Shown one piece after another: positions 59,361 to 64,000 of a stretch of 64,000 nucleotides of DNA. This stretch comes from Clostridium sp. Ade.TY (GTDB lineage Bacteria; Bacillota; Clostridia; Clostridiales; Clostridiaceae). The stretch is from assembly GCF_000498355.1 (NCBI RefSeq), contig NZ_AVSV01000013.1:1-64000 (forward strand), in the 5' to 3' direction. The position numbers and the translations under genes are program-made. Positions within the stretch are counted from its first letter, which is position 1. Each line of letters starts with the position of its first letter. The notes below the pieces were generated by a model. The model worked only from the letters and a program-made list of their open reading frames with translations, did not search any database and was not told where the DNA came from.

Positions 59361-59386
59361 GAACTCTAATGCAACCATTAGAGTTC
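59361..59386 (-). repeat. hairpin between PTS IIA and the GlcNAc kinase gene
   Basis: Perfect 11-bp stem GAACTCTAATG / CATTAGAGTTC around CAAC. No U-tract follows on the minus strand, so it is probably an mRNA processing or stability element that sets different expression of the PTS genes and the enzymes. Confidence 0.7.
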
Positions 59387-59402
59387 AAAATAAAAATTTT
59401 AA

Positions 59403-59699
59403 TTATAACCTTTCATATATGTCAATTATTTCATTGGCTAAATCTTTTAATGTCATTGTTGTCATTAAGTGATCTTGTGCATGAATTAATAATAATGAAA
59501 ATTCAGCCTTTTCTCCATTTGCTTCTGCTTGTATTAAGCTTGTTTGAGAATGATGTGCTTCACCTAATTCCTGAGTTGACTTTTCTATTAACTCTCTAGC
59601 ACCTTCTATATTTCCTGTTTTAGCAAGTGATATAGCTTCCATTGCATAGCTTCTAGCTTCTCCACTGTGCATGATTAAATTTAAAATTATTTGTTCCAT
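59403..59699 (-). CDS. PTS lactose/cellobiose-family subunit IIA
   Basis: 98 residues, helical IIA of the lactose/cellobiose class. The phosphorylated histidine is in LIHAQDHLMT near residue 75. The N-terminal LNLIMHSGEARSYAMEAI is family-like. It receives phosphate from HPr and passes it to IIB. Start ATG 59699 follows AAGGGAG; the open frame extends 14 codons up into the IIB gene. Confidence 0.95.
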   Translation of the reverse strand: MEQIILNLIMHSGEARSYAMEAISLAKTGNIEGARELIEKSTQELGEAHHSQTSLIQAEANGEKAEFSLLLIHAQDHLMTTMTLKDLANEIIDIYERL

Positions 59700-59727
59700 A
59701 TCTTTACTCCCTTTGTTAGTATTAAAA

Positions 59728-60039
59728 TTATTTTTCATCAATTAATTTTAATGCGTGTGCTAAAACTTTTTCTCCATTCATTGTTCCATAATCAACTGTA
59801 TTGATTACTTCTACTGGTATTCCCATTGGATTATATTTTTCTTTCATCTTATTTAATAAAAATCTAACTTGTGGTCCTAATAATAATACATTCATTCCAT
59901 CTTCATGATTTTTAACATCTGCTTCTGAGTATGCATTTATTTCACATTCTATACCTTGTGCTTTAGCTGCTGCTTCCATTTTAGTTACTAAAAGACTAGT
60001 TGACATTCCTGCTGAACAACATAATACTATTTTTTTCAT
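59728..60039 (-). CDS. PTS cellobiose-family subunit IIB
   Basis: 103 residues. The phosphocysteine is in LCCSAGMSTSLL (Cys8). It is the first gene of an operon with IIA, kinase, MupG-like and GH4 genes. A IIC membrane subunit, without which the sugar cannot be taken up, is missing from the window. Start follows AAGGAGGAATAGATT, and a sigma-54 promoter lies about 85 nt upstream. Confidence 0.95.
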   Translation of the reverse strand: MKKIVLCCSAGMSTSLLVTKMEAAAKAQGIECEINAYSEADVKNHEDGMNVLLLGPQVRFLLNKMKEKYNPMGIPVEVINTVDYGTMNGEKVLAHALKLIDEK

Positions 60040-60122
60040 AATCTATTCCTCCTTAAGATAAAATCTTATATATCTTTATAATAAATTTTCTTTTTAACTT
60101 TTTTCTTTACACTTTTATATAA

Positions 60123-60138
60123 AGCAAATTGCATGCCA
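60123..60138 (-). promoter_or_regulatory. sigma-54 (-24/-12) promoter of the PTS operon
   Basis: On the minus strand TGGCATG-CAAT-TTGCT (60138 down to 60123) matches the consensus TGGCAYR-N4-TTGCW at every fixed position. It lies about 85 nt upstream of the IIB start. The regulator just upstream is a sigma-54 activator, supporting the call. Confidence 0.85.
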
Positions 60139-60233
60139 AAATATGATATATTTTTTCTAAAAATATATTTTAAATATAAATCTCTAAAAAACGTCATTAT
60201 GTAAGGGTTTTCAGAAGATATAAAAAGAATCTA

Positions 60234-60293
60234 TAGTGTGCATTTGCTTTACACACTACAGATATTTTATTTTTACACACTATTTACACTCTA
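60234..60293. promoter_or_regulatory. upstream activator site for the LevR-like regulator
   Basis: Three direct copies of TTTACAC(A/T)CTA (60248-60258, 60272-60282, 60283-60293). The first also forms an inverted repeat with TAGTGTG (60234-60240) and CACACTA (60252-60258). The array lies roughly 95-155 bp upstream of the -24 element, the usual enhancer distance. The last copy reaches into the end of the regulator gene. Confidence 0.6.
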
Positions 60294-63014
60294 CACAGAC
60301 TCATCATTTTCTATTAGCATTTTTACAATGAAAGCCAAATCATCTTCATTTATTTTAACATTGTAATCTAATTCTAACTTTCGTATACTTTGTCTAATTA
60401 ATATAAATTCCTTATTATATTTATTTCTAAACTCATTTAAATCATCAAAAACTTTTCTCTTTTCGCCCTTTAATATTTTTTCAATTAAGAAACAAATATG
60501 AATTACAATACCAACTGTAACTTCATGAGATATTTTTATATTTAAATTTTCTTCTATTTCATAAATTGCATCTCTACATGATTTTACTAAATTATTCCCG
60601 TTTACTTCTTTAATTTGAGAATCAATAGATACTGATATTTTTTGAAAGTCTTCTTCTTCACTTATATATTCATTTATTTTATATATGCCTTCTCCAGTTA
60701 ATATATCAGTAGCTCCTATAAATGGTATACCTTCTATATTTAAATTAATAGATCCTACTATTGCAACTATATGATATTGCTCATTAAGCATATCAACTGT
60801 CTTTACAAAATCATCTCTATCTAATGTATTTAAAGCCTTTATTTTTATATTATTATTTATCTTGTTAACCATAAGTTCTTTTAATTTTTTAGCTGAACCT
60901 TCTCCTGTAAAACAAGTTGTTATTATTAACTTTTCTCTTTTATTTGCTAATACACTTCCTCTATTAACTCCAAATCTACTAATTTCTTGACAAGACCTAT
61001 ATATTTCTTCTAAATTTCTTCCATTTAAAGATTTTCTTCCAGCTTCAATTACAGTAAGAGTACTTACCATATCAACAGTTTTAACTTTTATGTTTGTCTC
61101 ATCTTTAATCATTTCTCCAAAATTAGTTAATGAACCCATATCAACAAGTAATAATACACCCTTTCCTTCATTCAATGCTTTAACTTTTTCTTTTGCAAGT
61201 TCATACATCTTTTCTGCCTTCATGCTTAATGGCATATCTAAGGAATGTACATGCTCTTCTCCAATTAATTTATTTGCAACTTCAACCATACTTGATGCTG
61301 TTGAATGCCCATGCATTATTACAATTACTCCAACTTTGTTGGATTTTTTTTCATCTATTTCATATGGTCTTGCGGCTAAAAACATTGTTAAATATCCTAT
61401 TTCATCTAATGGAACTTCAACATTAAATCTTTCATCTATTTTTTTAGCAGACTCCATTGCTACCATAAATTCATCAGCATATTGTACCCTAACAAAGTTT
61501 AATTTAGGATGATATATTTTATTACCTTGTCTTATTCTCTCTAAGCTTCCTTGTAAATGAAGTGCTAATCCAAAATATACTTTTTCATCATAATGCCTAT
61601 TTAACTTTTTAGATGACATATCTAATATTTCTTCAACTATATTAACTATATCTTCACTTACAATCTTAGTAATTTCATCTTTTCTTACCTCTTCTGGTAA
61701 ATCTCTTATATACTTTTTAAAATAACTTTCTATATCAATATTTATTATTTCACTTATTTCCGATTCTTCCATACCCCTCTTTTTAAGATATTCAAGTTTG
61801 TTTTCTATAATATCGTAGAAATATTCTCCCTTAGAATTATCTCCTTCATCATTTATATCTATTATATTATCATCATTATAAGAAAATCTTAAAATATCTG
61901 GAGCATTTCCTAATAGTTCATTTATCTCATTTCTATGCTCTTGTAATTTCATTAATCCTTTATTAACTCTTGGATGAAGATCACTTTGATCTACTATTAT
62001 AAATTCCTTACTATTTGCCTTATAATTTAAAAAAGCTTTTGCACAAGCAAGTTGAATATCACTCTTTAATTGCCCAATATTATTTGGACAATCATATAAT
62101 AAAAATGATATTAAAGCATTCTTATTAAAATAAATACTTTCTCCCAACCTATGAGATTCAGCTTTTATAAATTGCTCTAAAAGATGATATCTCTCTGAAG
62201 CACTTCTTTCTTTCAAAGAAGGTAAAGTTATTGTCATAGGAATTCTTCTTGTAAATGTCTTTAAAAGATATGACTTCGGTTCTTCTGTTGTTGCCGCAAT
62301 AATTTGAGCATCTGAATATATTGGATTATCAGTGTCACCAAGTGGTCTAAAGTGACCTTTATCTATATATGTAAATAACATTTCTTGTCCTTGTGGAGAT
62401 AATCTATGAATTTCATCTAGAAACATAACTCCACCATTTGCTTTTTTAAGTAATCCATCTTTATCACTATCTGCCCCTGTATAAGCACCTTTTTTCACAC
62501 CAAATATTTGTGCCATTACAAGTTGTGGGTTGTCTGCATAATCAGCGCAATTAAATCTTATAAAAGGTGCATCTTTACTTAGAAGATTTTCTTCCTTTGC
62601 AAATTGATACATAAGTTCTGCAAACATTGATTTTCCAACACCAGTTTCACCAAGTATTAAAGTATGTAATCCTCTAGGTGGATATAACATAGCTGCTTTT
62701 GCTTGTTGTATTGGAACTTGTAAGCTTTGATTTGCTCCTACCATTAAATCTAAGCTATTTTCGCCTGAATTCATTTTAATTAATTTCTTTTTCTCTACTT
62801 CATCATCAGCCTTAAGTTCATCTATAATAAAATATTTTACTGGACGCCCTTCTTCTTTTTTTACTCTACCATCACTATATAAACTATTTAAATATCTTGA
62901 TACATTTGCCCTATTTAGCTTCATATACTCACTAAGTTCTTGAGCCTTTATTCCAGAATTATTTTTAGATTGAATATCTAATAAAGCTTGATAGACTTCA
63001 TTTATTTTACTCAT
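60291..63014 (-). CDS. LevR-type sigma-54 activator with PTS regulation domains
   Basis: 907 residues. Order: N-terminal winged helix (1-65), AAA+ sigma-54 domain (about 85-330; Walker A GETGVGKS at 122-129, sigma-54 loop GAYTGA at 176-181, Walker B VMFLDE at 196-201), PRD1 (about 455-560), EIIA-mannose-like domain (562-685; histidines in MHGH at 568-571), EIIB-like part with Cys701 in TTCFTGEG, and PRD2 (about 800-907). Such regulators switch on sigma-54 PTS operons and are controlled by PTS phosphorylation on the PRDs. The target is most likely the IIB operon immediately downstream. Confidence 0.93.
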   Translation of the reverse strand: MSKINEVYQALLDIQSKNNSGIKAQELSEYMKLNRANVSRYLNSLYSDGRVKKEEGRPVKYFIIDELKADDEVEKKKLIKMNSGENSLDLMVGANQSLQVPIQQAKAAMLYPPRGLHTLILGETGVGKSMFAELMYQFAKEENLLSKDAPFIRFNCADYADNPQLVMAQIFGVKKGAYTGADSDKDGLLKKANGGVMFLDEIHRLSPQGQEMLFTYIDKGHFRPLGDTDNPIYSDAQIIAATTEEPKSYLLKTFTRRIPMTITLPSLKERSASERYHLLEQFIKAESHRLGESIYFNKNALISFLLYDCPNNIGQLKSDIQLACAKAFLNYKANSKEFIIVDQSDLHPRVNKGLMKLQEHRNEINELLGNAPDILRFSYNDDNIIDINDEGDNSKGEYFYDIIENKLEYLKKRGMEESEISEIINIDIESYFKKYIRDLPEEVRKDEITKIVSEDIVNIVEEILDMSSKKLNRHYDEKVYFGLALHLQGSLERIRQGNKIYHPKLNFVRVQYADEFMVAMESAKKIDERFNVEVPLDEIGYLTMFLAARPYEIDEKKSNKVGVIVIMHGHSTASSMVEVANKLIGEEHVHSLDMPLSMKAEKMYELAKEKVKALNEGKGVLLLVDMGSLTNFGEMIKDETNIKVKTVDMVSTLTVIEAGRKSLNGRNLEEIYRSCQEISRFGVNRGSVLANKREKLIITTCFTGEGSAKKLKELMVNKINNNIKIKALNTLDRDDFVKTVDMLNEQYHIVAIVGSINLNIEGIPFIGATDILTGEGIYKINEYISEEEDFQKISVSIDSQIKEVNGNNLVKSCRDAIYEIEENLNIKISHEVTVGIVIHICFLIEKILKGEKRKVFDDLNEFRNKYNKEFILIRQSIRKLELDYNVKINEDDLAFIVKMLIENDESV

Positions 63015-63095
63015 AAAACCCTTCCTTTAATTGAATAATTTAAAACAATTATACTATATATGTAATTGTTTTAATATAAATAAAAAAATAATGCA

Positions 63096-63125
63096 CACTA
63101 ATTTAATCGAAAATATAAATTAGTG
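63096..63125 (-). terminator. terminator of the HtrA-like gene
   Basis: CACTAATTTA (63096-63105) and TAAATTAGTG (63116-63125) form a perfect 10-bp stem, and a minus-strand run TTATTTTTTTA follows. It lies 16 nt after the stop. It carries the same TAGTGTGCATT 11-mer that occurs in the activator site at 60234. Confidence 0.75.
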
Positions 63126-63140
63126 CACATTTATTAATAA

Positions 63141-64000
63141 TTAGGCTTCTAATGTTAAGTTTAAAGTTTCATTTTTTCCATCTCTTTCAACTTTAACCTT
63201 TACTGTATCTCCAGCATTTTTCTTACTTTTTATCTCATTTAATTCTTGAAGAGTCTTAACTCTCTTTCCACCAAACTCAGTAATTGTATCTCCTGCTCTA
63301 ATACCGGCCTTTTCAGCTGGTGAAAATGGGTCTACTTCTACAACATATATACCTTCTGGTAAGTTATATTGTTTTGATAAAGCCTTATCTATTTCTCTAA
63401 CCTTTACTCCTAAAGTTAATATTGGTTTTGATAAAACATCTAGTTTTTGTTTAACTTCATTTATAGGAATTGCGAATCCTATACCTTCTGCTCCACCTGC
63501 AAGTTTCATAGTATTTATACCTATAACTTGACCTTGTGAATTAACTAAAGGTCCGCCACTATTTCCTGGATTTATAGCTGTATCTGTTTGAATTAAGTTA
63601 ACTTGCTTTCCTGTTTCAGTATTAACTGTTCTTCCAACAGCACTAATAACTCCTTTAGTTACTGTTTGAGCAAAATCTTTTGAAAGAGGTGTACCAATTG
63701 CTATAACTTCTTCACCTGGTTTAAGTTTTGATGAATCACCAAGTTCTGCTATAGCTGGAACTTTAAAATTACCTTGCATTCTAATCATTGCTATATCTTG
63801 ATTTTCATCATAATTAACAACTTTAGCTTTTACCTCTTCTCCAGTGCTTAATGTTACAGTAACTTCTTGTGCTCCTTTTATAACATGGTAATTAGTTAAT
63901 ATATCGCCTTTATCATTTATAATAAATCCTGTTCCTATTCCTTCAACTTCTTGTGGAATAATTCCATTTTGACGACTTAAACTTTTTGTTGATACTATTA
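63141..64000 (-). CDS. HtrA/DegP-like serine protease with PDZ domain (5' end beyond window)
   Basis: At least 286 residues; the frame stays open to the window edge, so the N terminus (membrane anchor) is missing. The trypsin-like triad is complete: His in TNYHVI (about 63880), Asp in NQDIAMI (about 63795) and Ser in NPGNSGGPL (about 63565). A single PDZ domain follows (about 63150-63410; PAEKAGIRAGDTITEFGG). HtrA proteases degrade misfolded proteins outside the membrane. The ATG at 63788 lies inside the protease domain and is not the real start. Confidence 0.95.
   Translation of the reverse strand, partial: IVSTKSLSRQNGIIPQEVEGIGTGFIINDKGDILTNYHVIKGAQEVTVTLSTGEEVKAKVVNYDENQDIAMIRMQGNFKVPAIAELGDSSKLKPGEEVIAIGTPLSKDFAQTVTKGVISAVGRTVNTETGKQVNLIQTDTAINPGNSGGPLVNSQGQVIGINTMKLAGGAEGIGFAIPINEVKQKLDVLSKPILTLGVKVREIDKALSKQYNLPEGIYVVEVDPFSPAEKAGIRAGDTITEFGGKRVKTLQELNEIKSKKNAGDTVKVKVERDGKNETLNLTLEA

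Overview
The window is a low-GC, gene-dense stretch of a spore-forming Firmicute chromosome, almost certainly a cluster I Clostridium (Clostridium sensu stricto). Grounds: AT-rich codon use, strong AGGAGG ribosome sites, frequent SD-supported TTG starts, a thiolase gene next to the atp operon, many sporulation genes, and gene order matching the ywiB-pyrG-rho-tdk-prmC-prfA-ywlC-ywlE-rpiB-upp-atp-ywmB-murA-spoIID-spoIIQ-spoIIID-mbl block of Bacillus/Clostridium. The species cannot be fixed from sequence alone. No transposase, prophage, CRISPR array or rRNA gene is visible.

Layout. 1-273: three tRNA genes (Thr, Val, Tyr) on the minus strand. 450-7196: a membrane-anchored unknown protein, then yyaC, mbl, spoIIID, spoIIQ, spoIID, murA and ywmB. 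7359-14021: complete F1Fo ATP synthase operon (I-a-c-b-delta-alpha-gamma-beta-epsilon). 14622-15800: thiolase, with two Rex-like boxes around its promoter. 16062-23460: nucleotide salvage and translation genes (dCMP deaminase, upp, rpiB, arginine-phosphatase-like protein, Sua5, prfA, a YqhQ-PrmC read-through fusion, tdk). 23633-29541: rpmE, a diacylglycerol glycosyltransferase, rho with an asparagine-rich insert, pyrG, ywiB. 29555-35759: a PP-loop enzyme, spoIIR, ispE and a cyanophycin synthetase/cyanophycinase pair. 36066-41695: five-gene oligopeptide ABC transporter. 41759-44958: SipL-like SPOCS-LysM protein, veg and yabG, with an apparent free-standing small RNA gene between sipL and veg. 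45060-51314: a spore-coat module of three CotS-like kinases, two CotSA-like glycosyltransferases and one unknown protein. 51303-55803: a membrane-anchored solute-binding protein, orphan EutH, MATE exporter and DegV. 55984-63014: a PTS/amino-sugar operon with a LevR-type sigma-54 activator and a near-consensus -24/-12 promoter. 63141-end: 5'-truncated HtrA protease.

The genes fall into three themes. The first is sporulation: engulfment and sigma signalling (SpoIIQ, SpoIID, SpoIIR, SpoIIID), spore coat/cortex (SipL-like, YabG, CotS/CotSA modules, YyaC) and probably cyanophycin storage. The second is core energy and translation: ATP synthase, thiolase, RF1 with its methylase, Rho, L31 and pyrimidine salvage. 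The third is nutrient capture: the oligopeptide ABC importer and a PTS-linked amino-sugar or muropeptide recycling operon.

The most unusual signals are non-coding or architectural: a complete promoter-to-terminator small RNA unit at 43481-43605; a sigma-54 promoter with an upstream repeat array at 60123-60293 serving a PTS operon that lacks a membrane IIC gene; two Rex-type operators bracketing the thiolase promoter; and the in-frame YqhQ-PrmC fusion that keeps an internal ribosome site.
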